Assembly (NCBI GenBank): GCA_048498555.1
Contig: JBEHXT010000005.1
Location: 124,001 to 188,000, forward strand
Direction of reading: 5' to 3'
From: Danxiaibacter sp048498555
Lineage (GTDB): Bacteria > Bacteroidota > Bacteroidia > Chitinophagales > Chitinophagaceae
DNA length: 64,000 bases
Shown here piece after piece: positions 1 through 9,022 of the stretch. The notes under the pieces were generated by a model, which had not been told where the DNA came from, made no database searches, and saw only the letters and a program-made list of their open reading frames with translations. Within the stretch, counting starts at the first letter, position 1. Every line of letters starts with the position of its first letter. A program made the position numbers and the translations under genes.

Positions 1-592
1 TTATCTGGCCCACGTTAGGTATGTAAATTGCACCTTCAGACGAAACGGTCAACGAATGGGCCACTTCCTGAATACCATATACTGAAATTTCAAGTTGATC
101 ATCCGGACCAATCTGATAGTTAAGCGGGGTAGCAATACGCAGATTTGGCTCAAACGTAAGTGATTGATTATTAAATAGTTCAGATCCAAATATTTTCGGG
201 TCGATAAGGGGACGCCTTCGACTGGAGTCCAGAGATGATGAGTCCTGAAAGCGATTTGGCTGAACTGTGAGCGTGTCTGAGTTTTGGTTAGCTCCATTCA
301 GGCTTTTGTTCGCGTTCAGCATTGCGATACGCTGCTTCAGTTTACTAATCTCATCAGGCAACATCCCTTTTGAAGCGGCCATCTGCTCAGCTTGTTCAAC
401 GGTCATTCCGGAGGCCCTTAGCTGCTGCTGAAATTTGTAAATCTGTGCGTCGGTAAGTTGATCAACCCTGATTTTGCTTAAATCGGAACTTCGTAGCAGG
501 TCTTGTGCGTTAGCTGTTGTAGAAAATAAGGCTATCGTAAGTATAAGTGTTAGTAACTTAAGGTAGTGTTTCATCCGGTTAGTATTTTGCAT
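1..592 (-). CDS. Wza-like polysaccharide export protein, N-terminal part (runs off left edge)
   Basis: An open minus-strand frame begins at ATG 592 and is still open at base 1, giving about 197 residues. An AGGGAGG ribosome-binding site lies 7 nt before this ATG, which supports the start; a second in-frame ATG at 574 begins the signal peptide proper (MKHYLKLL...TTANAQ). The mature part carries the heptad-like coiled stretch (DLSKIRVDQLTDAQ) and then the polysaccharide-export core (LNYQIGPDDQLEISVYG, then IYIPNVGQ). It is a paralogue of the complete gene at 11577-14033, with most positions of the visible part identical, and the two share leader DNA. By family knowledge it forms the outer-membrane or periplasmic exit channel for a polysaccharide. 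It is probably the first gene of a second locus lying to the left. Confidence 0.85.
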   Translation of the reverse strand, partial: MQNTNRMKHYLKLLTLILTIALFSTTANAQDLLRSSDLSKIRVDQLTDAQIYKFQQQLRASGMTVEQAEQMAASKGMLPDEISKLKQRIAMLNANKSLNGANQNSDTLTVQPNRFQDSSSLDSSRRRPLIDPKIFGSELFNNQSLTFEPNLRIATPLNYQIGPDDQLEISVYGIQEVAHSLTVSSEGAIYIPNVGQI

Positions 593-620
593 GGCTCCGC
601 CTCCCTGAGTCACATACCAT

Positions 621-653
621 CAAAAAAAAAATCGATCAGGAAGAATGACCGAT
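621..653 (-). terminator. Leader hairpin with U-run before the first wza-like gene (putative attenuator)
   Basis: On the minus strand ATCGGTCA (653-646) pairs with TGATCGAT (638-631) across a 7-nt loop, with one G-U pair. A run of nine T follows at 630-622. This is the form of an intrinsic terminator, yet it sits inside the 5' leader, about 55 nt after the predicted transcription start and 29 nt before the start codon. The same structure occurs at 14063-14092 before the paralogous gene. Attenuation is inferred. Confidence 0.6.
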
Positions 654-715
654 AGTATTCTTGCTTTTCATGGTTAGCTGATAGGTGATCTCCACTAAGA
701 TTTATTAACAGGTGG

Positions 716-745
716 CAAATATAGGATTTTTATCATGCTTTCAAA
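716..745 (-). promoter_or_regulatory. Bacteroidota sigma-A type promoter for the first wza-like gene
   Basis: Read on the minus strand, TTTG (745-742) is followed after exactly 18 nt by TATATTTG (723-716), matching the phylum consensus TTTG-N17-19-TAnnTTTG. The predicted start is near 709, leaving a leader of about 117 nt. Confidence 0.8.
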
Positions 746-991
746 AAGCGATAAAAATGCTGAATTACAGCCGTTTCGGGCGATGATGAAGGAAAAATTA
801 TGCCAAAAAAGGTTGTTAGCAGAACCCGAAAAGAAATAGATAAATGAAAAAAAGGAATGTTCGGAGTTAAAAGGAGCGCACTATAAGAAAAGTATTGATC
901 AAAAACATGAAGGATCATTTTCGTTAAGTGTGTAAACTTTCTAATCAGGTGGGAGGTTCAATTTCATTCTAGCTTAGAAAATAGTACAGTT

Positions 992-1027
992 AAAAAATAA
1001 AAAAAATCGGGATTATTACCCCGATTT
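992..1027 (-). terminator. Rho-independent terminator of the exopolysaccharide operon
   Basis: On the minus strand AAATCGGG pairs with CCCGATTT (1027-1020 with 1011-1004), followed by a long T-rich run to 992. It lies about 85 nt after the last glycosyltransferase stop, and separates this operon from the promoter of the next one. Confidence 0.75.
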
Positions 1028-1030
1028 CTT

Positions 1031-1100
1031 ATTTACAAAGTTTTTGAAACAGTGAAAAATTATTATTCTGTTTTTTATCTACACGATTTTTGAAACAGTG
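1031..1100. repeat. Imperfect 24-bp direct repeat, unit spacing 46 bp
   Basis: The core TTTTTGAAACAGTG is present at 1041-1054 and again at 1087-1100, each preceded by a related ATYTACA segment. Both copies lie between the last glycosyltransferase stop and the terminator. No function is evident. The rest of the 593-1112 gene-free stretch holds the promoter, leader and terminator listed separately. Confidence 0.6.
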
Positions 1101-1112
1101 TCAATTTTAGAG

Positions 1113-2267
1113 TTAAGCGTTTTTGTTTAAACCGTTCTTTTTCGACAGAATTCCTAAGATTTTATTTAAATAGATCTCAAACACAATTTCATCCGCAAAC
1201 TGCTTACGAACCTTTACCCTTCCAGCTTTACCCATTTTTACTCTTTCCTCATGAGACAACAACAAGATTTGCTCCATTTTTTTAGATAAATCTGTTGCAT
1301 CTTTCAATTTACACAAAAAGCCCGAAATGTGGTCGTCCACAACTTCTTTGCAACCCACACAATTTGTTGTTATAATTGGTTTTTCTAACGAAGCCGCCTC
1401 TAGTAATGCTTTGGGAATTCCCTCCCTATACGAAGGCAATACAAAGCAATCAGCAGTCCTTAATATTGGAATTATGTTATCGGTAGCGCCCAGGTAGCTG
1501 ACAACGCCTTCATTTTCCCAACATACGATTTGCTTTCTGGAAATTGCTGCAGGATTTTCTGCATCAACAAACCCCAAAAGTAAACTATCGAACTTGTACC
1601 CGCGCTCCTTTAGCAATCGGGAGGCAGTAACGAACTCATAAATGCCTTTATCGCTAATAATCCTACCCGAATAAAGAAATTTTAATCTACTACCTATCCC
1701 CGGAGCTTCATCTGGACAAAACTTTCTTGTATCGATGCCTTCTCCAGGCAGTACAAACGTATTCTCCCTGTTAACAAATTTATGCTTCAAAAATATATTT
1801 CGATCATCACCATTAAGAAACCAGACCTCATTCGCTCGATTAATAAATCTCTTATAAAGTTTTTGTGCGATTAGCGCTACTAGGTTATTCCTAATGAAAG
1901 TATAGCCAAGGCCTGTGGCGACCGCAATAGATGGAATTTTTAATTTTCGGGCAGCCGCAGATCCGTATATATTGGGTTTGATGGTATAATGGAAAATCAT
2001 TGAAGGCGTCAATCTTTTATATAAAGTATAAAGCTCCTTATATAAAAGAATTTCATTTATAGGGCTTGTTCCTTTTGCACATAATCTTTTCAATTCATGA
2101 TAGTACATGCCATTACTTTGAAAATTTTCAGTGCACCGGTCCCTTGGCGTAGCAATATGTATCTCAAAATTTTTCTCTTGTAAAAATTTAAATAAATTAA
2201 ACCTGAAATTATACATACTCCAAGACGAGTTTCCTACAAAGAGAATCCGCGGCTTATTAATTGCCAT
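1113..2267 (-). CDS. Glycosyltransferase family 4 (CapM/PglA-like)
   Basis: A 384-aa protein of the usual GT4 length with the GT-B fold. The N-terminal domain opens with a nucleotide-fold strand (RILFVGNSSWSMYNFR) and contains HYTIKPNIYG and VATGLGYTF, typical of the CapM-like subgroup that adds sugars to undecaprenyl-diphosphate intermediates in the cytoplasm. The C-terminal domain carries FLYSGRIISDKG and the EX7E nucleotide-sugar motif in YREGIPKALLEAASLEKP. It is the last gene of the operon, after a 360-nt gap and just before a terminator. ATG at 2267 is the only sensible start. The sugar transferred cannot be read from the sequence. Confidence 0.88.
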   Translation of the reverse strand: MAINKPRILFVGNSSWSMYNFRFNLFKFLQEKNFEIHIATPRDRCTENFQSNGMYYHELKRLCAKGTSPINEILLYKELYTLYKRLTPSMIFHYTIKPNIYGSAAARKLKIPSIAVATGLGYTFIRNNLVALIAQKLYKRFINRANEVWFLNGDDRNIFLKHKFVNRENTFVLPGEGIDTRKFCPDEAPGIGSRLKFLYSGRIISDKGIYEFVTASRLLKERGYKFDSLLLGFVDAENPAAISRKQIVCWENEGVVSYLGATDNIIPILRTADCFVLPSYREGIPKALLEAASLEKPIITTNCVGCKEVVDDHISGFLCKLKDATDLSKKMEQILLLSHEERVKMGKAGRVKVRKQFADEIVFEIYLNKILGILSKKNGLNKNA

Positions 2268-2627
2268 ATTGATTTTTTAAGATTTGGGTTGCAAGTGCAT
2301 AAGTAGACCCTTGTTCAGGCGTCGGGATGTAATTGATCAAATAGAAGAAAAACTTGCTCGATCAATAACTTTTGTTATTGTCTTTCGTAATGAAGAATAT
2401 TTCGCCAGAAGATTCAAGAAAAACAATTAAAATGCAGCAGTACATTAACTAAGTTAAATGAAACCAAATATGGCCCGATAAAACATTTAGGTAATTAATC
2501 ATTAAAACAATCTTCTGTATTATTTATGCTAAAAAAACATACTGCTAAGAAAATAGGAATAATATGTGGATACAGGTGACCTGCTTTCAAATCGAAACAT
2601 TTAGTTACCTGAGCTTTGAATCAATAT
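2268..2627. other. 360-nt gap between two glycosyltransferase genes
   Basis: AT-rich with no frame of credible length on either strand. A weak CATATTTG (2472-2465, minus) lacks a matching upstream TTTG. No terminator hairpin with a T-run is seen, so read-through from the preceding gene is possible. Confidence 0.4.
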
Positions 2628-3773
2628 TTAGCAACCCTTTCTCATTTCCATGCAAATTTCATTCGACACAGTAAGGGCCGCCTTTACCCACGAAAAATGA
2701 TTCAATCGCATCAAACCTCGTTCAATCATTTGTTTTTTAACAAGATCGGCTGAAGAAAGAAAAAAGGTGATTGCTTGTGCAATAGACTTCGGATCGGAGG
2801 GATCAAAATACATCGCTGCATCACCCGCAACCTCAGGCAGGGCAGTACAATCTGAACAGATTAGCGGCACTCTCAAATAGAAGCTTTCGAGTATCGGTAT
2901 TCCAAAGCCCTCACAAAACGAAGGAAAAATAGATGCAGTTGCCTGACTGAAAAGAGTTGCTAATACATCATCAGTTACCCAACCTGAAACATGAATAACC
3001 TTTCGGAATCTATTTATTGATTTTATAAGGTTCGACTGTTCAAAGTTTAGTCTAGACATGTCGCCAACAATAACAAAACCGTAATCGTCAGGCAAACTTT
3101 CTCTTAATAAACTAATAGCTTCCAACAAGCCTGACAGGTTTTTGTGGCCTCTGGAACTCCCCACATAAAAAAAATATTTCGAAAATGGTTTTGCGATATC
3201 TGCACTTGTATTGAGATGCACCAAATGTTCAAATCCCTCATAAACAACCTTGATTTTCGCTTCCAGACCGCGTATTGCAGGATAACAGCGGACTATCTCT
3301 GACTTTGTAAACGCTGATACAGCTATGACTGTCGAGGCCGACTTTAACCCATTTTTTGTAACAAGGCGTAGATAGAATCTCTTGAGCTTTTTAAACTTCC
3401 CGAGCTGAGCCGGGTATCTTTCGTAAATCAAATCATGAATTGTAAAAACCCCTTTTTTTAAAAAAATCGGCCATTGATTCGAACACACATAAAATATGTC
3501 GCTCTTTTTTTTGTGCATCAGGAAGTAGATCAAAAATTTGATATCTCGCGCAGGGCCAATTGGAGGGATATTAACATACTTAACTGAAATGCCTTTTTTT
3601 TGCAATCGCAGCAACCAGTCGTTCGAGCAGACTTTTTTATTTAAAAGAAGAATTACTTCAAACTCTGCAAGAGCGACCATATCCAAATGAAGTACGACGT
3701 TTAAAATATATTGAGTTAACCCGTCCATCCTTGGAACAATAGTAGTCCCATCAACTATAATTCTTCTCTTCAA
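2628..3773 (-). CDS. Glycosyltransferase family 4 (mannosyltransferase-like)
   Basis: A 381-aa GT-B protein. The N-terminal half contains the domain-1 signature (FTIHDLIYERYP, then STVIAVSAFTKSEI). The C-terminal half has FYVGSSRGHKN, the HVSGWVTDDVL stretch and the EX7E motif in FCEGFGIPILES, followed by LPEVAGDAAMYFDP, which is characteristic of the WbpX/WbaZ-like branch. The start is TTG at 3773, whose bases overlap the TGA of the upstream GT2 gene (TTGA, 3773-3770), so translation is probably coupled. Substrate unknown; related enzymes often transfer mannose or rhamnose. Confidence 0.88.
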   Translation of the reverse strand: MKRRIIVDGTTIVPRMDGLTQYILNVVLHLDMVALAEFEVILLLNKKVCSNDWLLRLQKKGISVKYVNIPPIGPARDIKFLIYFLMHKKKSDIFYVCSNQWPIFLKKGVFTIHDLIYERYPAQLGKFKKLKRFYLRLVTKNGLKSASTVIAVSAFTKSEIVRCYPAIRGLEAKIKVVYEGFEHLVHLNTSADIAKPFSKYFFYVGSSRGHKNLSGLLEAISLLRESLPDDYGFVIVGDMSRLNFEQSNLIKSINRFRKVIHVSGWVTDDVLATLFSQATASIFPSFCEGFGIPILESFYLRVPLICSDCTALPEVAGDAAMYFDPSDPKSIAQAITFFLSSADLVKKQMIERGLMRLNHFSWVKAALTVSNEICMEMRKGC

Positions 3774-4666
3774 AATTTAAAATAATTTTTTAAATATTCC
3801 CTATTCTCTACTCTGTTATAATGTAGGCGTAATGGCAAAGACACTAGGAAAAAATATAATGCTTTTGACCATTTCTTATATAGCTTCCCACGGATCTTAA
3901 AAAAGTAGTAGAACATACTCCTTTCCCAAATTATTCTTTTAAAATTTTGCACCTTGCCATTAATTTTTTTCGCACTTCCACCTTCTAAATGAACAATTCG
4001 GGTTCCTCCTACGATATAGTTACGATAACCTAATCTCTTTAATTCCCACTGTAACAATTCATCCTCGAAATACAAAAAAATATTTGGATCAAATCCACCC
4101 ACTTCTTTAAATACCTCAGCATTGATAAATAAATCTGCACCAGTCACGTAATCAACTTCCCTGAATTGATCCTCTTTTAAGCATAAGGACGATACGATAT
4201 TCAGACCGCTTCTTTTTTTATCGAATAATCGATAATAGTACCACCAAATAATGCTACCTAGTGTGTTAAATTTACCTGCCGACCATCCATTGTTCTGGTC
4301 TTCATCTAAAAGAACTCCTCCTAACGCACCTATTTTAAGATTACCATGCGATTCGTGAAATTCATGTAAGTGCTTTACAGCATTGTTTAACACGACAGTA
4401 TCAGTATTGAGCAAAAAAAGATATTTTCCCTGTGCGATTTCGGCGGCAAGATTATTGGCACGTCCAAAGCCGAGGTTCTCTTTGGATTGTAGAACTTTGA
4501 CCTTTGGGTACTTTTGTGAGACTATACTAAGATTATCCTGCAACGCACCATTCTCTACAAACAATATCTCAAATTTCAGTCCTGTAGTATGCTTATATAT
4601 TGATTCGATGCACTGAAGCGACAGCTCAGTAGCATTATAGTTGACGAGGATTATTGAAACATCCAT
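3770..4666 (-). CDS. Glycosyltransferase family 2 (rhamnosyltransferase-like)
   Basis: A 298-aa GT-A protein. It opens with VSIILVNYN, has the NLGFGRANN segment, the metal-binding DxD in LLNTDTVV at about residue 95, and the acceptor-side motifs VTGADLFINAEVF and FLYFEDELLQWELKRLGY. These match the cytoplasmic rhamnosyltransferase-type GT2 subgroup. ATG at 4666 is the start; its stop overlaps the TTG of the next gene. About 290 nt upstream of the stop a short basic C-terminal tail begins, which may contact the membrane. Confidence 0.88.
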   Translation of the reverse strand: MDVSIILVNYNATELSLQCIESIYKHTTGLKFEILFVENGALQDNLSIVSQKYPKVKVLQSKENLGFGRANNLAAEIAQGKYLFLLNTDTVVLNNAVKHLHEFHESHGNLKIGALGGVLLDEDQNNGWSAGKFNTLGSIIWWYYYRLFDKKRSGLNIVSSLCLKEDQFREVDYVTGADLFINAEVFKEVGGFDPNIFLYFEDELLQWELKRLGYRNYIVGGTRIVHLEGGSAKKINGKVQNFKRIIWERSMFYYFFKIRGKLYKKWSKALYFFLVSLPLRLHYNRVENREYLKNYFKF

Positions 4667-4750
4667 AAGTTTTCAAAATGCTGAAAAAAACTGCTGAAAA
4701 AAATGGCTTTTGGCAAAGGGCTTTCCGTCTAAGGCTGATCCGGTCATTAA

Positions 4751-5959
4751 TCAATGGGGACAACTGATCAATAATGATTTTTTATCTCCACTATTAAATC
4801 GTTTTGATTCCACAATAGCAGCCAGGACAAACCAGAGAAAAACGAAATTATAATCCATGTTAGACACATGGTATATTAGAATAAGGCAAATCATTACAAG
4901 GAGATAAGGTTTAATGTGGCAGTTTTTCATGAAAAAAAGTTTCAAAAAAGCACTTACCCAAATACACAGATAGCATATTAATCCAATAACACCACTGTCC
5001 CTTAAAACGTTAACATATATAGAAGGGGCCGCATCTGTTAGCCCAGCTTTAAAATATGATCCAGGCCCGTGACCAAAAATTAGCTGAAGTACAGATGAGT
5101 GTTTAATATACTCTATATTTTCATGCATATTATCACTTCTAATGTCAGACGAGGATGTATTAAATTTATAAAATATAAGAACATCAAGAAAAGACCATAT
5201 GTAGCTCCAGAAACATACTAAAGCGACGCCAAGTATTGGTACGATAACAAGAAATTTTTTAAAAAGTTTCCTGGAGGAAAATAGAAATACAATGAAAAAA
5301 ATCAGTGGAAAAAACAAGAATAAAGTGGTACTATAGATAGTAAAAGCAGCAAGCACCGTTAAAATCAAAAGAATAGCTTTGTATAGCTTACCGAATCTAT
5401 CCCGCTTCATCTGATAGATTACAAAAGGATAAGTTAAAGCAATATACATACCTGCATATCCAGATTCTGTAAAAAATGCTCTTGAACGAGGCAGTACAAA
5501 TAAAAAACTGGCTTCATAATTTCTTCCTTGTGGACGTGGGATATACTGATTTAAATCAATACCCAGGGCAATTGAAGAAAAAAATTCAGCGATGCAAAAA
5601 ATAAGTACAATGACATAACAATGCCGCAATATTGCGAACACTTCATCCATATCTATTCTGTCGAGATACAATCGATTCACATAAAAAAACAAAAGAAAAC
5701 ACACGAACCAAGAAATTGTGTGATTAACTTGTTTTTGGTCTAGTGACGAAATATTTACAATAGTTGATAGGACTACTGAAAATAGAAATAGTACGATAAA
5801 ACTATCAACAACAGTAAAGCGAAACGAACAACTCTTCCGTAGGATTAAGCCAAGAAATAACATTAACCCTATAATGATGGTAATATTGACTGTTTGAGTT
5901 GGTGCAAAAGCGTTTACAAACGGAAACGAATATAAATACAGTTTATAAAGCTTCTTCAC
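4751..5959 (-). CDS. O-antigen ligase/polymerase family membrane protein (Wzy)
   Basis: About 402 aa, almost entirely hydrophobic segments, with a large loop before the last membrane spans that contains the Wzy_C-type segment FGHGPGSYF followed by NVLRDSGVIGL. By family knowledge it polymerises lipid-linked repeat units at the outer face of the inner membrane. The frame could be extended to a TTG at 5971, but a GGGAGG ribosome-binding site sits 5 nt before GTG 5959 and that GTG overlaps the upstream TGA (GTGA, 5959-5956), so GTG is chosen. Low sequence conservation is normal for Wzy, so the assignment rests on topology, the loop motif and the neighbours. Confidence 0.82.
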   Translation of the reverse strand: MKKLYKLYLYSFPFVNAFAPTQTVNITIIIGLMLFLGLILRKSCSFRFTVVDSFIVLFLFSVVLSTIVNISSLDQKQVNHTISWFVCFLLFFYVNRLYLDRIDMDEVFAILRHCYVIVLIFCIAEFFSSIALGIDLNQYIPRPQGRNYEASFLFVLPRSRAFFTESGYAGMYIALTYPFVIYQMKRDRFGKLYKAILLILTVLAAFTIYSTTLFLFFPLIFFIVFLFSSRKLFKKFLVIVPILGVALVCFWSYIWSFLDVLIFYKFNTSSSDIRSDNMHENIEYIKHSSVLQLIFGHGPGSYFKAGLTDAAPSIYVNVLRDSGVIGLICYLCIWVSAFLKLFFMKNCHIKPYLLVMICLILIYHVSNMDYNFVFLWFVLAAIVESKRFNSGDKKSLLISCPH

Positions 5960-6744
5960 TCTGCCTCCCAATCAACCAACGGTGCAAGAAAGGCACACTC
6001 TCCGTGCGTAGACAACCCCGGTATAGGACAAATCATAAAATGTCCCTTCCGGCCAAGGTCTGAAAAAATTTCACAATCATATGGATGAGTGAAGCTAGTC
6101 CAGCGCTCAAAAATAGCACGATCTTGTTTAAGTATTCCAACTCTGCTTGCAAATGTCATAGTGGAAGAATGTGTCACTTTCCAATGAGACAAAGCACTCA
6201 GCAGCACTCGTGTTTTCTCGCCACCTTTAGCTACCTTAAAATGACTGTTATTATATTTATCCGGATGATCGTACAACGTCACATAAGGCGCCAGTGAAAG
6301 GCCGTTAAGAAGGACATCTTGTGCATTACGTCTGTGGATGTAATCATTTTCGAGGAAATAAACACAGGTTTTGTCATCCAACTGAAGGGCCATTTCCAAT
6401 GCCAAACGAAATGTCCCTGCGCCGTGACCAATTTCGCAATGAAAAATGCAATTTTCAGGCAAATATTTTTTTATCATTTCGACTGTTCCTTCACAACAAT
6501 TGTCGGCGATGATGTTCCAAGTGTTATGGGATAAAGGGAATCTATCTATTGCGTTTCGAAGGCACCTCTCGTTATTTACATATTTAGGCTTCTCTTTCAA
6601 GTATCCATTATCACTTATGCGATAAAATATAACAAGCCGGGTAGCCGGTTCAAATTGTTTTTCTTTCCGCGCAAAATGGAACCGCCTGGAAATACCTATG
6701 ACGAGTTTTGTTCGAAATCTAAGTATATGTTCAATTACATTCAT
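5956..6744 (-). CDS. Putative glycosyltransferase (GT-A-like), specificity unknown
   Basis: A 262-aa soluble protein. The central part looks like a GT-A nucleotide-sugar fold: CVYFLENDYIHR near residue 130 has an acidic END where a DxD is expected, followed by YVTLYDHPDKYN. The N-terminal region (LVIFYRISDNGY) resembles the first strand of such enzymes. No standard family signature beyond this could be recognised. It overlaps the WbsX-like gene upstream by 14 nt and the polymerase downstream by 4 nt, so it is embedded in the biosynthetic operon and probably acts on the same repeat unit. ATG 6744 is the start. It could instead modify a sugar. Confidence 0.6.
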   Translation of the reverse strand: MNVIEHILRFRTKLVIGISRRFHFARKEKQFEPATRLVIFYRISDNGYLKEKPKYVNNERCLRNAIDRFPLSHNTWNIIADNCCEGTVEMIKKYLPENCIFHCEIGHGAGTFRLALEMALQLDDKTCVYFLENDYIHRRNAQDVLLNGLSLAPYVTLYDHPDKYNNSHFKVAKGGEKTRVLLSALSHWKVTHSSTMTFASRVGILKQDRAIFERWTSFTHPYDCEIFSDLGRKGHFMICPIPGLSTHGECAFLAPLVDWEAE

Positions 6745-7819
6745 TATCCACCAACGTTTCTCTTAAAGCTTCAAGGTATTTAGTGCCCCAACGCAGGTCA
6801 GGCTCCATGTAGTTGCCTTCAGCCCATTCATTCCACGATTTCAAAATGACAATCTTTTTTTCTTCTTCTTTGTGCGCCACTTCTTTAAATATCTGGTGAC
6901 AATGTTCAGCAAATAGTAAAGGGGTAGAGCCTTGTAATATAATTCCACGCTTTCCAGAACGCGGGGTGTGATCCCAATTTGGATAAATTGAAGGGTAACA
7001 ATCTTCTCGTTTGTCTTCGGCACCCATCCAGAACGGTAACGATCGTTTATAGCTCCTAATATTCAAACTACGACCTGTTATTCGCCCCAACATTTTCAGC
7101 ATCGAACTGAACATAAAAGTTTTCGGATTGGAAAAGCTGTGATACATTCTAATCAAATTCACAGCATCGAAGCCCATAGAACGCAGCTCATCAACCTTAC
7201 TAACCTGATCAGTTTGAGCCACGAAATGAATACCTGGCAATCCATTTGTCCTTGCCAGATTTTGCCATAGCTCAATGAACTGCTTTGGATCTGGCAACTC
7301 AAAGGGTTGAAACACCAAGAAAAATGGTTTGTTATCAACAGTTATATAACGTCTGTCTTTAAATGCTGGAAGCACGGTATTGAAATGCATAATTTGATCA
7401 CCCGGTCCCGGATAACTTTGCTCAATTAAAACATTTCGCCCCATTTCTCCATAGGCAAAGCCTTTCCATGTCGCATTTGCCCATGCAAGTGCAAATGGAA
7501 ATAGAGGCTTTCCGCTCGATAACACCTCATTGAAGGGTTTCTCCAATAACTGTTTACCATGACCAAACCAGTAATGCCAATACAAAAAACCCTCCACTCC
7601 GTGTTTAAGGGCTAAATCTGCCTGCTGCTGCCTGGTTTCACTAACTCGCAAATCGTAATAACCTAAATCTGCAGGAACTCTTGGCTGGTAATGCCCGGGA
7701 AACATTCGACGAGCTTTACCTACATTGGTCCACTCTGTAAACCCTTTCCCCCACCACAGATCGTTTTCTGGAATAGGGTGGAATTGAGGAAGATAAAGTG
7801 CCAGTACGCGTGCTTTCAT
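6731..7819 (-). CDS. WbsX-like / GH99-like polysaccharide biosynthesis protein
   Basis: About 362 aa from ATG 7819. The start is set by the family N-terminus (ARVLALYLPQFHPIPEND), and the frame upstream to TTG 7858 adds nothing conserved. Diagnostic stretches are WWGKGFTEWTNV, FLYWHYWFG, the ANATWKG segment and, near the end, KSWNEWAEGNYMEPD. This glycoside-hydrolase-99-like TIM-barrel family is found in O-antigen and capsule loci as WbsX and is often annotated as a glycosyltransferase; the actual reaction is not settled. It follows a 270-nt gap after GT8 and overlaps the next gene. Confidence 0.85.
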   Translation of the reverse strand: MKARVLALYLPQFHPIPENDLWWGKGFTEWTNVGKARRMFPGHYQPRVPADLGYYDLRVSETRQQQADLALKHGVEGFLYWHYWFGHGKQLLEKPFNEVLSSGKPLFPFALAWANATWKGFAYGEMGRNVLIEQSYPGPGDQIMHFNTVLPAFKDRRYITVDNKPFFLVFQPFELPDPKQFIELWQNLARTNGLPGIHFVAQTDQVSKVDELRSMGFDAVNLIRMYHSFSNPKTFMFSSMLKMLGRITGRSLNIRSYKRSLPFWMGAEDKREDCYPSIYPNWDHTPRSGKRGIILQGSTPLLFAEHCHQIFKEVAHKEEEKKIVILKSWNEWAEGNYMEPDLRWGTKYLEALRETLVDNECN

Positions 7820-8089
7820 TAAATAAATTCTATAACTTTTACCAATGGCAAAATGCAATCGAAAATTTAGAGGACATTGACTCCTTCATACACGATTCAC
7901 ATCACCAACTTTTTATCAATACCTATCGGACTTGTGGAAATAAAACAAGTCTCTTGTTTTCAGCGGGAAAAGCCTGCGATCATTACCCATTCAAAGTATC
8001 CCTGCCTAACTCAAGAAATATTTGACTTTGTTTGTGAAAAAAAACTGCAAAACGCAATTGACTGTCTGCCAAACACGTCCACGATTACC

Positions 8090-9022
8090 TTATCTATTTC
8101 CTTTTCGAAAATTGGCTATAGTCCTTTTAACAAATAGAGGCGTATGCTTTTTTATAATGCTTGCAAAAGTTTTTCCCTCCTCTTTCCGCTCACTCCAGGG
8201 AGTCATTTTTCTATATTTCCAATATTCTGATTTATAAGGATGCTTACAGCGATACTTCCATGGTTTCAAAATCCAGGTAAAATGTATAAGCGACGGGTTA
8301 TCTTTAGCAGACTCGACCTCCTCAACTGTATAACATTTGAATTTATCTCTGCAAAAAGCATTGAATTGCGTATCACCCATATTCCATTTAACAGGCAAAG
8401 CAGCCCACTTGCCATTAAATACAGCATTCAAAGCATCCTGATCAACAAATACAGGTGATTTTTTTTGACTTTCGATATACTTTAAAACTGCTCCCAAATA
8501 GTCATTTTTCAACCATTGCTTTATATTAAAGATCAATAATCCTCCGTTCAACAATGGGCTATCTAAAGAAACCCCTAGCGTCAACTGGTAGTTTTCCAAA
8601 CCTTTTAAATGAGTGTACATCTCTTCAACAGCATATAAGGGTTGCTCAAGCTCTTTGACAATATTAAGATTCATCAGTTTGGAAATATCATCCCTTATTA
8701 TCATGTCGCTATCCAAGTATAGCACAGATTCTTCATCCGGCAGAAAAGCCGGAGCAAACAATCTCAAATATGTGCTTATTGAAAAGTAACTCGATGCATC
8801 TGGCAATGGAATGTTGTTTAACTTATCTTGGGATACATAAATAAATTGAAGGGATGCAACCTTAGATTCGAAGAATTGTTCGAGCTGAGTTATCGTCTCC
8901 GAGCTCATGGAAACATACAAGATTACAAATTCTAACTTAACAGGGCAATTAGCTATTACAGAAACCATGGTTGTCGCCATGTGTTTTGCATAATTATCAT
9001 CCGCGCAAAGAACAATTTTCAT
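8090..9022 (-). CDS. Glycosyltransferase family 8
   Basis: A 310-aa enzyme starting MKIVLCADDNYA. The GT8 motifs are in order: metal-binding DSD at residues 104-106 (LYLDSDMI), LLNGGLLIFN around residue 160, DQDALNAVF, and the C-terminal IHFTW...KPW. These indicate a cytoplasmic retaining galactosyl- or glucosyltransferase acting on the lipid-linked repeat unit. ATG 9022 overlaps the flippase stop by 4 nt (ATGA). Downstream there is a 270-nt gap with no clear terminator before the WbsX-like gene. Confidence 0.9.
   Translation of the reverse strand: MKIVLCADDNYAKHMATTMVSVIANCPVKLEFVILYVSMSSETITQLEQFFESKVASLQFIYVSQDKLNNIPLPDASSYFSISTYLRLFAPAFLPDEESVLYLDSDMIIRDDISKLMNLNIVKELEQPLYAVEEMYTHLKGLENYQLTLGVSLDSPLLNGGLLIFNIKQWLKNDYLGAVLKYIESQKKSPVFVDQDALNAVFNGKWAALPVKWNMGDTQFNAFCRDKFKCYTVEEVESAKDNPSLIHFTWILKPWKYRCKHPYKSEYWKYRKMTPWSERKEEGKTFASIIKKHTPLFVKRTIANFRKGNR

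Noticed and set aside
733..918. 61-aa minus-strand frame
   Set aside because: It lies over the promoter of the wza-like gene, has no recognisable domain and is rich in chance hydrophobic residues.
3470..3490. T-loop-like GTTCGAATC (minus strand) suggesting a tRNA
   Set aside because: No acceptor or anticodon stems surround it and it encodes part of the GT4 protein.
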